A DNA stretch of 64,000 nt from Arthrobacter subterraneus (GCF_900099735.1 NZ_FNDT01000005.1:167227-231226); one strand, 5' to 3'. Positions 1 through 9,570 are shown, counted from the stretch's first letter. Notes: generated from the letters alone by a model not told the origin. Made by a program: numbers and translations.

Positions 1-120
1 TGAACCGGCGGGCGGCCCGCAGGGATGCCTGGCCAAACGCCAACTCCGGAATTTTCCATGACCGTCTGTGAAGCGGAGCTGCACCCCGCCGCCACCGGTG
101 CGCCCCTGTGGGTTCCGCTA

Positions 121-149
121 TTGACAGTGATCGACACCACATCTAGTCT
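121..149 (+). promoter_or_regulatory. Probable sigma-70-type promoter of the creatinine island
   Basis: TTGACA (121-126) is followed after 17 bases by TAGTCT (144-149), a good match to a vegetative -35/-10 pair. It lies about 50 bases before the permease start at 200 and is the only promoter-like element upstream of the five-gene cluster. Nothing else recognisable was seen in bases 1-199; the first three bases (tga) could be the stop of a gene outside the window. Confidence 0.55.
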
Positions 150-151
150 GA

Positions 152-166
152 TGCAACAAGGTTGCA
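152..166. promoter_or_regulatory. Palindromic operator candidate (TGCAAC-N3-GTTGCA)
   Basis: A perfect 6+6 base palindrome with a 3-base spacer, TGCAAC AAG GTTGCA, sits just after the -10 hexamer, where the transcription start is expected. A further TGCAAC half-site follows at 172-177. The placement suits a repressor or dual regulator. The IclR-family gene at 5514 is the obvious candidate ligand-responsive binder. That link is inference. Confidence 0.45.
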
Positions 167-199
167 CTGAATGCAACTCCCGACAACTTGGTGGTTTTC

Positions 200-1552
200 A
201 TGACTGGCACAACGGGCAACGACGCCCCTACCCTAGGACCGACCCTCAGCGGACAGGGACGAGTACATCCGACCGGAGTAGGCAAAGACACCCGACGGCG
301 GGTAGTAGCCGCCAGCTTCATCGGCAACTTCGTCGAATGGTTCGACTACGCGGTGTACGGTTACCTCGCCACAACGATCGCAGCCGTTTTCTTCCCTGAG
401 TCCGACCCGCAGGCCGCTCTTCTGCAGACCTTCGCCCTCTTCGCCGTTTCCTTCCTGGTCCGCCCGCTGGGCGGCTTCGTGTGGGGCCATATCGGTGACA
501 AGGTGGGACGGCGGAACGCACTCTCCCTGTCAATCCTCATCATGTCCGCCGCGACATTCTGCATTGCACTGATTCCCAGCTATGCCAGCATCGGAGCCTG
601 GGCGCCGCTGCTGCTCCTGTTCATCCGCATCATCCAGGGGTTCTCCGCCTCGGGTGAATATGCCGGCGCCTCAGCCTTCCTCGTGGAGTATGCGCCAGCC
701 AACAAACGCGGACTCTACGCCGCGGTCGTACCCGCAAGCACCGCTGCCGGACTCCTGCTTGGTTCTCTGCTGGTTACCCTCATGACGAGCGTGCTCAGCT
801 CGGACCAGATGGAAAGCTGGGGCTGGCGCCTCCCCTTCCTGCTCGCCGCTCCCATGGGCCTGATCGGTCGCTACATCCGCACCAAGCTTGAAGACACGCC
901 GGTCTTCCGTGAACTCGCCGCCGAAGACAACGCCATCAAGGCACCGGTCCGCAGCCTCTTCAGGAACCATTGGCGCCAGTTACTTCAGGCCGTGGGAGCT
1001 GTGCTCCTCAACGCCGTGGGCTTCTACGTGATCCTCAGCTACATGCCTACCTACCTCTCTGCAGAGCTCGGCGTGGGTGCAGCGGAGTCGTACTTCGCCA
1101 CCACCATCGCACTCGTCACGTATATCGGCTTCATCTTCCTCACGGGGATGCTCTCGGACCGCTTCGGCCGCAAGAAGGTGCTCATATCCGCCTCGGTGCT
1201 GTTCATAGTGCTCACCGTTCCGGCCTTTGCGCTGTTGGATACCGGCAACTTCCTCGTGATCGTGCTGGTCCAGATCCTGCTGGGCGCCATGCTGACACTG
1301 AATGACGGAACACTCCCGAGCTTCCTGGCTGAAATGTTTCCCACCAGGGTCCGGTACAGCGGTTTTGCCGTCAGCTTCAACCTCTCCAACGCACTTTTCG
1401 GCGGAACTGCACCCTACGTCGCCACGCTCCTCATTGCGCTGACCGCCAATGACCTTGCGCCGGCCTGGTACCTCGTAGGCGCAGCCTTCATCTCACTCAT
1501 CGCGGTGTCCCTGTCACGGGAAACCAGCCGCGCGCCCCTGCGGCACCAATAA
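200..1552 (+). CDS. MFS transporter, metabolite:H+ symporter (MHS) type
   Basis: A 450-residue 12-helix permease of the major facilitator superfamily. The N-terminal GNFVEWFDYAVYGYLA segment, the loop GHIGDKVGRR between helices 2 and 3, the RIIQGFSASGEYAGA segment in helix 4 and the second loop LSDRFGRKK are typical of the MHS branch (ProP, ShiA and citrate-type proton symporters). It heads a co-directional cluster with creatinase, creatininase and a BCCT transporter, so uptake of creatinine, creatine or a related zwitterion is likely but inferred. The ATG at 200 was preferred over an in-frame TTG at 188 because the conserved N-terminus begins just after it. The gap to the next gene is 40 bases and ends in AGGAG (1581-1585). 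Confidence 0.88.
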   Translation: MTGTTGNDAPTLGPTLSGQGRVHPTGVGKDTRRRVVAASFIGNFVEWFDYAVYGYLATTIAAVFFPESDPQAALLQTFALFAVSFLVRPLGGFVWGHIGDKVGRRNALSLSILIMSAATFCIALIPSYASIGAWAPLLLLFIRIIQGFSASGEYAGASAFLVEYAPANKRGLYAAVVPASTAAGLLLGSLLVTLMTSVLSSDQMESWGWRLPFLLAAPMGLIGRYIRTKLEDTPVFRELAAEDNAIKAPVRSLFRNHWRQLLQAVGAVLLNAVGFYVILSYMPTYLSAELGVGAAESYFATTIALVTYIGFIFLTGMLSDRFGRKKVLISASVLFIVLTVPAFALLDTGNFLVIVLVQILLGAMLTLNDGTLPSFLAEMFPTRVRYSGFAVSFNLSNALFGGTAPYVATLLIALTANDLAPAWYLVGAAFISLIAVSLSRETSRAPLRHQ

Positions 1553-1592
1553 ACCTTCCTCCACTGTTCACAACCCCTACCTAGGAGATTCG

Positions 1593-2846
1593 ATGACGAT
1601 CACAACTACGCCTGCAACCCGCGTTGCCGACCTCGGGCGCCTGAAGGTCCTGCACAACGGAACCAAGCAGCCCCTCACCTTCTCGGACGCTGAGTTCGAA
1701 CGCCGCCTTGCCGGCCTCCGGCGGATCATGGCCGCAAAAGAGCTCGACGCCGTCATCCTCACCAGCTACCACGGCATCAAGTACTACTCGGACTTCCTGT
1801 ACACAACGTTCGGCCGCAACTACGCACTGGTTGTCACCGCCGATGACTCGGTCACCGTAACCGCCAATATCGACGCCGGCATGCCCTGGCGCACCAGCTA
1901 CGGCGAGAACATCGTCTACACCGACTGGAAGCGGGACAACTTCTATTTCGGTCTGCAGGAAGCCCTGCGCCAGCGCGGTGTCAGCGCCCGGCGTCTCGGC
2001 GTCGAGGACGACGCCCTGCCGTTGATGACCCGCGAGCGCATCCAGGCCGCCTTCGAGGGCGTCCAGCTGCTCGATGTATCCCAGGACGCCATGCGCCAGC
2101 GCATGATCAAGTCGGCCGAGGAGATCGAGGTCATCAAGCACGGCGCCCGTATCGGTGACCTGGGCGGTGAAGCCATCAAGGCAGCGATCCGCGAGGGCAT
2201 CAGCGAATACGAGGTCGCGTTGATCGGCACCGAAGCCATGGTGCATGAGATCGCACGCACCTTCCCGCACCGCGAGGTCCGCGACACCTGGGTGTGGTTC
2301 CAGTCCGGCATCAACACCGACGGCGCCCACAACTGGGCGACCACCCGGAAGCTGCAGCGCGGCGACATCCTCTCGCTGAACTGCTTCCCGATGACCTCCG
2401 GCTACTACACCGCACTGGAGCGCACCCTGTTCCTCGGCCAGCCGGACGAGCGCAGCCTGGAGCTGTGGAACATCAACGTGGAGGTGCACCGTCGCGGACT
2501 TGAACTCATCAAGCCGGGCGCCGTCTGCAAGGACATCGCCGCCGAGCTCAACGAGATCTTCATCAGCCACGGACTGCTCGCCAACCGGACCTTCGGCTAC
2601 GGCCACTCCTTCGGCGTCCTCTCCCACTACTACGGACGGGAAGCGGGACTTGAGCTCCGCGAGGACATCGACACCGTCCTCGAACCCGGCATGGTTGTCT
2701 CCATGGAGCCCATGATCACCGTGGCTGACGGTGAACCAGGTGCCGGCGGCTACCGCGAGCACGACATCCTCGTCGTCGGCGAGGACGGAGCGGAGAACAT
2801 CACCAGGTTCGGCTTCGGCCCCGAGCACAACATCATCGACGCCTGA
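1593..2846 (+). CDS. Creatinase (creatine amidinohydrolase, EC 3.5.3.3)
   Basis: Hydrolyses creatine to sarcosine and urea in the cytoplasm. The 417-residue protein has the pita-bread M24 fold (N-terminal domain about 1-170, catalytic-like domain about 175-415) and matches the Pseudomonas enzyme closely as I recall that sequence. Shared stretches include TSYHGIKYYSDFLY, ANIDAGMPWRTS, WFQSGINTDGAHN, GDILSLNCFP and GREAGLELREDIDTVLEPGM. His246 in DGAHN corresponds to the catalytic His232 of the Pseudomonas enzyme. Creatinases keep the M24 fold but need no metal. A good AGGAG site lies at 1581-1585. Creatininase follows 87 bases downstream, supporting the assignment over a generic Xaa-Pro peptidase. 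Confidence 0.95.
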   Translation: MTITTTPATRVADLGRLKVLHNGTKQPLTFSDAEFERRLAGLRRIMAAKELDAVILTSYHGIKYYSDFLYTTFGRNYALVVTADDSVTVTANIDAGMPWRTSYGENIVYTDWKRDNFYFGLQEALRQRGVSARRLGVEDDALPLMTRERIQAAFEGVQLLDVSQDAMRQRMIKSAEEIEVIKHGARIGDLGGEAIKAAIREGISEYEVALIGTEAMVHEIARTFPHREVRDTWVWFQSGINTDGAHNWATTRKLQRGDILSLNCFPMTSGYYTALERTLFLGQPDERSLELWNINVEVHRRGLELIKPGAVCKDIAAELNEIFISHGLLANRTFGYGHSFGVLSHYYGREAGLELREDIDTVLEPGMVVSMEPMITVADGEPGAGGYREHDILVVGEDGAENITRFGFGPEHNIIDA

Positions 2847-2852
2847 GCCGGT

Positions 2853-2896
2853 AATGACGACGGCGCCCCCCTTCCGGTGCCGGCGCCGCCGTCGTT
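2853..2896 (+). terminator. Intercistronic hairpin between creatinase and creatininase
   Basis: AATGACGACGGCGCC (2853-2867) pairs with GGCGCCGCCGTCGTT (2882-2896), with one wobble and one mismatch, followed by a short CCTTT. It lies inside an apparent operon, so it may act as a partial terminator or an mRNA processing/stability element rather than a full stop. Confidence 0.45.
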
Positions 2897-2933
2897 CCTT
2901 TCCACACTTCGCCCACCCAGCAGGAGAACACAC

Positions 2934-3722
2934 ATGACGCGCACCAGCGTGTATATGGAAGAACTCGACGCTTTTACCTACTCCAGGAAGATCAGCGCCG
3001 AGGACGGAATTGTCCTCATTCCCGCCGGCGCGATCGAGCAGCATGGCCCGCACATGCCGCTGAACGTTGACGTTCTGCTCTCCCGTGCGATGGCAGGGGA
3101 AGTCGCGGAGCAGATCGGTGCGCTTGTTGCCGCGCCGATCATGTACGGCTACAAGTCCCAGCAGCGCTCGGGCGGCGGCAATCACCTCCCTGGAACCACC
3201 AGCCTCGATGGAGCCACCGTCGCCGCCATCGCCAGGTCCCTCACGCTGGAGCTGGCACGCCACGGAGCGCGCCGGATTGTCTTCGTCAACGGCCACTTCG
3301 AGAACTACCAGTTCCTGTACGAGGGCGTGGACCTGGCAATCCGTGAGCTGCAGCTGGCCGGTCTGGACGACCGAAGGGTGATGCTGCTCTCCTACTGGGA
3401 CTTCGTCGACGACACGACCATCCGCGAACTGTACCCGGACGGTTTCAGCGGCTGGGATGTCGAGCACGGCGGTGTGCTTGAAACATCCCTGATGCTGCAC
3501 CTCTACCCCGAACGGGTCGATATGGAACAGGTCGAGGATTTTCCCCCGGCTGTCCTGCCCAACTACGACCTCTTACCCGTCCGTCCAGAGCTCACTCCCG
3601 GCTCCGGATGTCTGTCCTCCGCCGCGAAGGCCTCTGCGGACAAGGGAGAAATCCTACTAAAAAGGGCGTCGAACAGCATGGCTGACGCGATTTCCCATGA
3701 GTTCAGGAGAGATCAACGATGA
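2934..3722 (+). CDS. Creatininase (creatinine amidohydrolase, EC 3.5.2.10)
   Basis: Interconverts creatinine and creatine, supplying creatinase. The 262-residue protein keeps the metal ligands of the creatininase family in the expected places: Glu35 and His37 in IEQHGPHM, Asp46 in LNVDV, His121 and Glu123 in NGHFEN, plus EHGGVLETS later. Family-diagnostic blocks YGYKSQQRSGGGNH and PGTTSLDGAT are present. These place it in true creatininases rather than the related MftE-type or riboflavin-pathway amidases. The start at 2934 follows CAGGAGAA (2921-2928). The stop overlaps the start of the BCCT gene (ATGA), so the two are probably translationally coupled. Confidence 0.95.
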   Translation: MTRTSVYMEELDAFTYSRKISAEDGIVLIPAGAIEQHGPHMPLNVDVLLSRAMAGEVAEQIGALVAAPIMYGYKSQQRSGGGNHLPGTTSLDGATVAAIARSLTLELARHGARRIVFVNGHFENYQFLYEGVDLAIRELQLAGLDDRRVMLLSYWDFVDDTTIRELYPDGFSGWDVEHGGVLETSLMLHLYPERVDMEQVEDFPPAVLPNYDLLPVRPELTPGSGCLSSAAKASADKGEILLKRASNSMADAISHEFRRDQR

Positions 3723-5434
3723 TCACCAACAAGCAGGCGGCAGCCACCACTGCGCCCAACGAGGATGCCCCTCTCGAAAACGGGGAAGCGGTGGAAACCC
3801 CGGTCCAGAGAAAGCGCAGGGCGGTGGATGACACGGCCATCAAGTGGCTGGCCGCGGTTCTCGTGGTGGCCATCCTTGTCGGCACCATCGCCACCCCCGA
3901 CGCCGCGGCCGGAGCCATCGGTACCGCCCGCACCTTCGTCACCGAATACTTCACCTGGTTCTTTGTCCTCTTCTCCGTCCTCGCGCTCGCGATCTGCGCG
4001 TGGCTCGCATTCGGCCGTTACGGCCGGGTCCGGCTGGGCGGCGCAGGCGCCAGGCCGGACTACAGCAAATTCGCCTGGTACTCGATGCTCTACGCGTGCG
4101 GACAGGGCATCGGGCTGATCTTCTGGTCCGTTGCGGAGCCGATCATGCTCAAGGAGGAGAGCCCGCTGTTCACCGGAGTCGACGCCGGCGTGGCCCAGGA
4201 TGGCTCCATGGCGTGGTCCTACTTCCACTGGGGACTCACCGCGTGGGCGATGTACTGCATCGTTGCGATCTGCCTGGCCTACTCCCACTACAACCTCGGC
4301 AGGAAGCTGACTTTCCGGGACGCCGTCGTCGACTTCTTCCCGGTGAAATCCCGCCGGAGCATCGGCGTCGTGGTCGAGGTTCTCGCCATCCTGGCCTGCG
4401 TGCTCGGTCTGGCCACCTCGTTCGGCTTCGCCACGCTCCAGTTCACCTTCGGACTCACGTCCTTCACCCCCATCACGGGCGGCATGCCGGTGTGGATCGC
4501 CGTCGTCGTGGTTTTCGCTGCTCTCACCGCGGTCTCCGTCTATTTCGGCATCAGCAAGGGCATGAAGCGCATCAGCGAGCTGAACTCGATCCTCAGCATC
4601 GTGCTGGTCGGCGCGGTCCTGCTCTTCGGCCCCGCGGTCTACCTGCTCTCCTCCGTGCTACAGACCTTCGGCGTGTACTTCCAGAACTTCCTGGCGATGA
4701 GCCTGTGGTCGGAGTCCGACGTCGCGGGCGCCGGCATGGACAGTTGGCAGGACAGCTGGAACGGGTGGTGGACCGTCTTCATCTGGTGCTGGGTCATCGC
4801 TTTCTCCGCCTTTGTTGGTCCATTCATTGCCCGGATCTCGCGGGGCCGGACCATCCGCGAGTTTGTTGTTGGCGTCACGGTCATCCCATCCGTCATCGTG
4901 ATGGTGTGGATCGGGGTTCTCGGCGGCGCAGCGCACTTCTACGACAACGCCAACGACGGCGCCATCTCAGGACAGATTGCCGAGAGCACCGAAAGCGGGC
5001 TGTTCGCCATGCTCGACTTTGTGCCCGTCGTCGGCACTGTCCTGATGGTGGTCTCCACCGTTCTGGTGGCTACCTACTACATCACGTCGCTGGACTCCGG
5101 AGTCCACGCGCTCTCCGGCTTCGTCGCCTCGGCCAAGAGCCCGAGCAGGTGGTTCCGGGTGCTGCTGGTGGGAGCGATCGCGTCGGTCACCGTGGCGCTC
5201 CTGGTCCTCGGCGGGGTCTCGGTCATCGGAACGGTCCAGACCGGCACGATCATCGGCGCTTTCCCGCTGGCGTTCATCCTGATCATCATGGTCCTCAACT
5301 TCATCAAGCGGCTCCGGAGCAGCGCCACCAGAACTGCTCCTCCTGCTCCGCCGGCCCTTGACGTCTCCCTGGACGGGAAGGAACCGCCTGCACCCGAACT
5401 GGTGGCGTCCGACGGCGGTGCCCATCTGAACTAG
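3719..5434 (+). CDS. BCCT-family transporter, probably for creatine/creatinine or sarcosine
   Basis: A 571-residue, 12-helix secondary transporter of the betaine/carnitine/choline family. It shows the glycine-rich helix-3 motif GQGIGLIFWSVAEP, the helix-4 motif HWGLTAWAMY with the conserved box residues Trp, Trp and Tyr, and the helix-8 signature FVGPFIARISRGRTIREF. In helix 8 the sequence is WCWVIAFSAF where betaine carriers typically have W-W-x-x-W, so two aromatic positions are replaced by Val and Phe. The N-terminus is long and charged (about 45 residues). The ATG overlaps the creatininase stop, with AGGAGAG at 3705-3711. Context suggests a creatinine-pathway substrate. Glycine betaine remains possible. 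Confidence 0.88.
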   Translation: MITNKQAAATTAPNEDAPLENGEAVETPVQRKRRAVDDTAIKWLAAVLVVAILVGTIATPDAAAGAIGTARTFVTEYFTWFFVLFSVLALAICAWLAFGRYGRVRLGGAGARPDYSKFAWYSMLYACGQGIGLIFWSVAEPIMLKEESPLFTGVDAGVAQDGSMAWSYFHWGLTAWAMYCIVAICLAYSHYNLGRKLTFRDAVVDFFPVKSRRSIGVVVEVLAILACVLGLATSFGFATLQFTFGLTSFTPITGGMPVWIAVVVVFAALTAVSVYFGISKGMKRISELNSILSIVLVGAVLLFGPAVYLLSSVLQTFGVYFQNFLAMSLWSESDVAGAGMDSWQDSWNGWWTVFIWCWVIAFSAFVGPFIARISRGRTIREFVVGVTVIPSVIVMVWIGVLGGAAHFYDNANDGAISGQIAESTESGLFAMLDFVPVVGTVLMVVSTVLVATYYITSLDSGVHALSGFVASAKSPSRWFRVLLVGAIASVTVALLVLGGVSVIGTVQTGTIIGAFPLAFILIIMVLNFIKRLRSSATRTAPPAPPALDVSLDGKEPPAPELVASDGGAHLN

Positions 5435-5448
5435 CGCCTCGGGGTACT

Positions 5449-5484
5449 GCCGGCGGCGTCACCCAGCAGGGTGGCGCCGTCGGC
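5449..5484 (+). terminator. Hairpin terminator after the BCCT gene
   Basis: A 16-base stem (5449-5464 with 5469-5484, two wobble pairs) closes a 4-base loop, followed by GTTTCG. It separates the transport/catabolic genes from the IclR regulator gene, which therefore may have its own promoter. Confidence 0.6.
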
Positions 5485-5513
5485 GTTTCGCGACGAATAA
5501 GTCCCAATAGGGG

Positions 5514-6332
5514 ATGATGAAAGACATCATGACAGCACAACCGGAAACCAGGGACAGCAAAGGGGCTTCGGTCATCTCCAACGTGATCGACGTGCTCCGG
5601 TGCTTCAGTATCGAAGAACCGCTGCAGGGAGTGACCGAGATCGCGGTGCAGGTGGGCCTGCACAAGAGTACGGTTTCGCGGATCCTTGCGACGCTCGAAA
5701 ACGAGAACATCGTTGAACGGGACCCGCTCTCCCGGCGCTTTCGCCTTGGGCTCGGGATCATCACGCTCGCCGGTCCGCTGCTCGCGGACCTCGATGTCCG
5801 GAAAGTGGCGCACCCCGTGCTGCAGGAGCTGAGCCGGCAGACGGGCGAGACTTCCGCCCTGGTGCTGTGGAACGAGACGGAATCGATCTCGGTGGAGCAG
5901 GTGGTCAGCAGGAGCAACGTCAAGCACACCTCTCCCCTCGGTACCAGTTACGGCACGGCGCTGAGCGCCAGCGTCCAGGTGTTCCTTGCGCTGGAGGAGG
6001 AGGACCGCGTGCGGCAGCTTCTCGGCAGCGGGACAATTCAGCACCCCTCCCCCAACCGCGAGGGGCTGGATGCCTATCTCACCCGGCTCGGGGACGTGCG
6101 CAGCCACGGCTACGCGGTAAATTTCGGTGAAACCTCGGTGGAGGAAGTGGGAATCGCCGTCCCCGTGCATGACCACCGCGGGGATGTAGCGGCCGCTGTG
6201 CTCATTTCAGCACCCCGTTTCCGGGTGGACAGGGATCAGCTTGAGGTCCTGGTGTCAGCGTGTGTGCTGGCCGCGAAAGACATCACCCGCCGGCTCGGCG
6301 GGCGTCCTCCGGTTGATGCCGGCCTTCCGTAG
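5514..6332 (+). CDS. IclR-family transcriptional regulator
   Basis: A 272-residue regulator with an N-terminal winged helix-turn-helix (about 20-85; GLHKSTVSRILATLENENIV is the recognition region) and a C-terminal IclR effector domain (about 95-265; GTSYGTALSAS and VEEVGIAVPVHDHRG are typical). It closes the creatinine island and is its likely local regulator, possibly acting at the palindrome at 152-166. That pairing is inferred from position. The start is uncertain: ATGs at 5514, 5517 and 5529 are all in frame, and AGGGG (5509-5513) is close to the first two. Confidence 0.88.
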   Translation: MMKDIMTAQPETRDSKGASVISNVIDVLRCFSIEEPLQGVTEIAVQVGLHKSTVSRILATLENENIVERDPLSRRFRLGLGIITLAGPLLADLDVRKVAHPVLQELSRQTGETSALVLWNETESISVEQVVSRSNVKHTSPLGTSYGTALSASVQVFLALEEEDRVRQLLGSGTIQHPSPNREGLDAYLTRLGDVRSHGYAVNFGETSVEEVGIAVPVHDHRGDVAAAVLISAPRFRVDRDQLEVLVSACVLAAKDITRRLGGRPPVDAGLP

Positions 6333-6399
6333 GGGGCAGACAGCACTGCCGGGTGAGGCGGATACTAAGGGTGTCGGCACGCTTGACGGAGGGTGGCTA

Positions 6400-6588
6400 A
6401 TGAAAGCATCAGTCGGTGACCGCATCCTTGTTCACGGAGCTCACGTGGACGACGCGGAACGCGAGGGTGAAGTGCTGGAGACGCGCGGCGAGGGCGGCGC
6501 ACCGCCGTACCTGGTCCGCTGGTCCAACGGCTCGGAGGGTCTGGTGTTTCCCGGTCCCGGCGCGGAGATCCGCGCCACCGGTTCGTAA
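6400..6588 (+). CDS. DUF1918 domain small protein
   Basis: A 62-residue protein of the actinobacterial DUF1918 family, a small SH3-like beta barrel. The visible hallmarks are VGDRILVHGAHVDDAEREGEV near the N-terminus and PPYLVRWSNGSEGLVFPGP at the end. Function is unknown. The ATG at 6400 is preceded by GGAGGG (6388-6393), a strong ribosome site, which fixes the start. It is followed by 34 bases and then the convergent sucD gene, and is probably transcribed alone or by readthrough from the regulator gene. Confidence 0.8.
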   Translation: MKASVGDRILVHGAHVDDAEREGEVLETRGEGGAPPYLVRWSNGSEGLVFPGPGAEIRATGS

Positions 6589-6622
6589 CCGGCAGCGCCA
6601 GCAAACCCAACAACTCGGAGAA

Positions 6623-7525
<903 letters not shown>

Positions 7526-7556
7526 GTTGTTCCTTAGTCCTTGGAGTCGCGACCGG

Positions 7557-8726
7557 TCAGCGAGCGGCGTAAGCCAGCTCGGCGGCCTTGTCGGCGCCTT
7601 CGTCCATGGTGTCGGCGAGGGTAACCATCGGGTGGTTGGCCTCGGCGAGGATACGGCGGCCCTCTTCGACGTTGTTGCCGTCGAGACGCACCACGAGGGG
7701 CTTGTTCTCCTTGTCGCCGAGGATCTCAAGTGCCTTCACAATGCCGTTGGCCACGGCGTCGCAGGCGGTGATTCCACCGAAGACGTTCACAAACACGCTC
7801 TTGACCTGGGCGTCATTCAGGATGACGTCGAGCCCGGCCGCCATGATCTCCGCGGACGCGCCGCCGCCGATATCAAGGAAGTTGGCGGGCTTCACATTGC
7901 CGTGGGCCTCACCGGCGTAGGCAACGACGTCCAGGGTGGACATAACCAGACCGGCACCGTTGCCGATGATCCCTACTTCGCCGTCGAGCTTGACGTAGTT
8001 GAGGTCATTCTCCTTGGCCTTGGCCTCCAGCGGATCGGTGGAGTCCTTGTCCTCGAGTGCGGCATGGCCCTTCTGACGGAAGTCTGCGTTCTCGTCCAGG
8101 GTGACCTTGCCGTCAAGGGCGAGGATCTCACCGGCGCCGGTCTTGACCAGCGGGTTGACCTCAACCAGCGTTGCGTCTTCCTTGGTGAAGACATCCCACA
8201 GCTTCAGGATGGCGTTCGCCACGTCTTCGCGGAGCTCGGGAGCGAAGCCTGCGGCCTCGACGATCTCGTCAGCCTTGGCGCGGTCAATCCCGACGGCGGG
8301 ATCCACGGCGATCCGAGCGAGGGCCTCGGGCCGCTCAACAGCGAGCTGCTCGATTTCCATGCCGCCCTCAACCGAACACATGGCAAGGTAGTTGCGGTTT
8401 GCCCGGTCCAGCAGCACCGAGAAGTAATACTCCTCGGCGATGTCGGCACCCTGGGCGATCATCACCTTGTGGACCGTGTGGCCCTTGATGTCCATACCGA
8501 GAATCGCGGACGCGTGTTCAAAAGCCTCGTCCGGGGTCTTGGCTACCTTGACGCCGCCTGCTTTGCCGCGACCGCCAACCTTGACCTGCGCCTTAACGAC
8601 GACGACGCCGCCGATTTTCTCGGCTGCTGCTTTTGCTTCTTCGGGGGTCTGCGCCACGATACCGGCCAGCACGGGAACGCCGTGAGCCTCAAATAGATCG
8701 CGCGCCTGATATTCAAACAGGTCCAC
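7557..8726 (-). CDS. sucC: Succinate-CoA ligase (ADP/GDP-forming) beta subunit
   Basis: Nucleotide-binding beta subunit of succinyl-CoA synthetase, 389 residues, the standard length. It begins [19 protein letters not shown] and has the ATP-grasp domain ([21 protein letters not shown]), the metal-binding EVNPLV segment and the C-terminal CoA-ligase domain with NFLDIGGGA and [14 protein letters not shown]. The start codon is GTG at 8726 with AGAAGGAC upstream. It is the first gene of the sucCD operon; the 136 bases between it and the next minus-strand gene hold its promoter region and a terminator from the lipoprotein gene. Confidence 0.96.
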   Translation of the reverse strand: MDLFEYQARDLFEAHGVPVLAGIVAQTPEEAKAAAEKIGGVVVVKAQVKVGGRGKAGGVKVAKTPDEAFEHASAILGMDIKGHTVHKVMIAQGADIAEEYYFSVLLDRANRNYLAMCSVEGGMEIEQLAVERPEALARIAVDPAVGIDRAKADEIVEAAGFAPELREDVANAILKLWDVFTKEDATLVEVNPLVKTGAGEILALDGKVTLDENADFRQKGHAALEDKDSTDPLEAKAKENDLNYVKLDGEVGIIGNGAGLVMSTLDVVAYAGEAHGNVKPANFLDIGGGASAEIMAAGLDVILNDAQVKSVFVNVFGGITACDAVANGIVKALEILGDKENKPLVVRLDGNNVEEGRRILAEANHPMVTLADTMDEGADKAAELAYAAR

Positions 8727-8847
8727 TTATCTAGTGTCCTTCTGCGTCGAAGTAGGTTTACACAGGGAACTCTAGCCCCTTGGCTCGGAACGCCTTTCCC
8801 AGACTACCGGTTTCGTGAGTAAGCACACAGTTCTATGAGTTGTAGAA

Positions 8848-8867
8848 AAGTAACCCGGTCGGTTACC
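8848..8867 (-). terminator. Terminator of the lipoprotein gene
   Basis: On the minus strand GTAAC CGACCGG GTTAC is followed directly by TTTTCT. The stem overlaps the stop codon of the gene ending at 8863. This is a compact rho-independent terminator that insulates sucCD from upstream transcription. Confidence 0.55.
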
Positions 8868-9564
8868 GTTGAGCGCGCTGTTCCGCCGCAAAGATTTCGA
8901 AGGTATCCGCTGACGCCGCAAACCCGGTCTCCGTCGCAACCGCGACACACACCAGGCCGCGTTCTCCGGTTCCGCAACGGAACCCGTTGAGCTCAACAGC
9001 CAGTCCGTCTTCCAGGACCGGTAGCCGCCCGAGCGCGCCCTCCATACTCACGGCGCCCGGGCCAAGTTCAGATTCCATGAGCGTCATGCCTACCCGGCAT
9101 CCTCCGTAGGACGCACCGTCCGCGGTGAGGAGGACCGTGCCGCCTTTGAAACCGAGCCCGGTGCCGTGACAATCGTCGGTGATCTCCGCCGGATCCGGGT
9201 AGCGCGCCAGTTCGCAGTACACGGCGGGCACCTCAAGGACGGAGTCATCCCGTTGCCCGCCGGAGAGCCGTGGGTCCACCGGCGAGTTGATGATCCCGCC
9301 CTGCTCTGTGGTGATGGCGCAGTAGGCATTACGGTTTTCGGTGAGAAACGCGACAGCCTCCCCGCCGACGGACTGAAGCTCCTCCACAGGCACCTCCGGC
9401 ATTGCAGCCAGTTTCTGTTGCGGGCTCAGCTCCGGCTCCGCACTCGGCGCCGGACTCACGGGCACCTCCACGCAGCCGGTGAGCGCTGCCGCGGCGAACA
9501 CGATCCAGCCGACGACGGCGGCACGGATCCGGACGCGACGGCGGGCTCCCCCGGTGGCTGGCAC
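8863..9564 (-). CDS. Hypothetical secreted lipoprotein
   Basis: A 233-residue protein with a basic N-terminus, a hydrophobic stretch (about 15-28) and a lipobox LTGC (Cys near residue 31), so it should be a lipid-anchored surface protein. The mature part begins with a Pro/Ser/Glu-rich spacer and contains six or more cysteines (YCAI, VYCEL, DDCHG, GGCRV, FRCGT, LVCVA), suggesting disulfides. I recognise no family. It ends 6 bases after pcrA in the same direction and could be co-transcribed with it. Confidence 0.7.
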   Translation of the reverse strand: MPATGGARRRVRIRAAVVGWIVFAAAALTGCVEVPVSPAPSAEPELSPQQKLAAMPEVPVEELQSVGGEAVAFLTENRNAYCAITTEQGGIINSPVDPRLSGGQRDDSVLEVPAVYCELARYPDPAEITDDCHGTGLGFKGGTVLLTADGASYGGCRVGMTLMESELGPGAVSMEGALGRLPVLEDGLAVELNGFRCGTGERGLVCVAVATETGFAASADTFEIFAAEQRAQR

Positions 9565-9570
9565 CCGCTG

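Noticed and set aside
1581..3500. Long open frame on the minus strand opposite creatinase and creatininase
   Set aside because: It is antisense to two proteins with clear family matches; its translation is repetitive (Val, Asp, Gly, Ala rich) without recognisable motifs, as expected for a mirror frame in high-GC coding DNA.
3844..5361. Long plus-strand frame overlapping the BCCT gene
   Set aside because: Arg/His-rich translation without motifs; the BCCT frame has complete transporter signatures.
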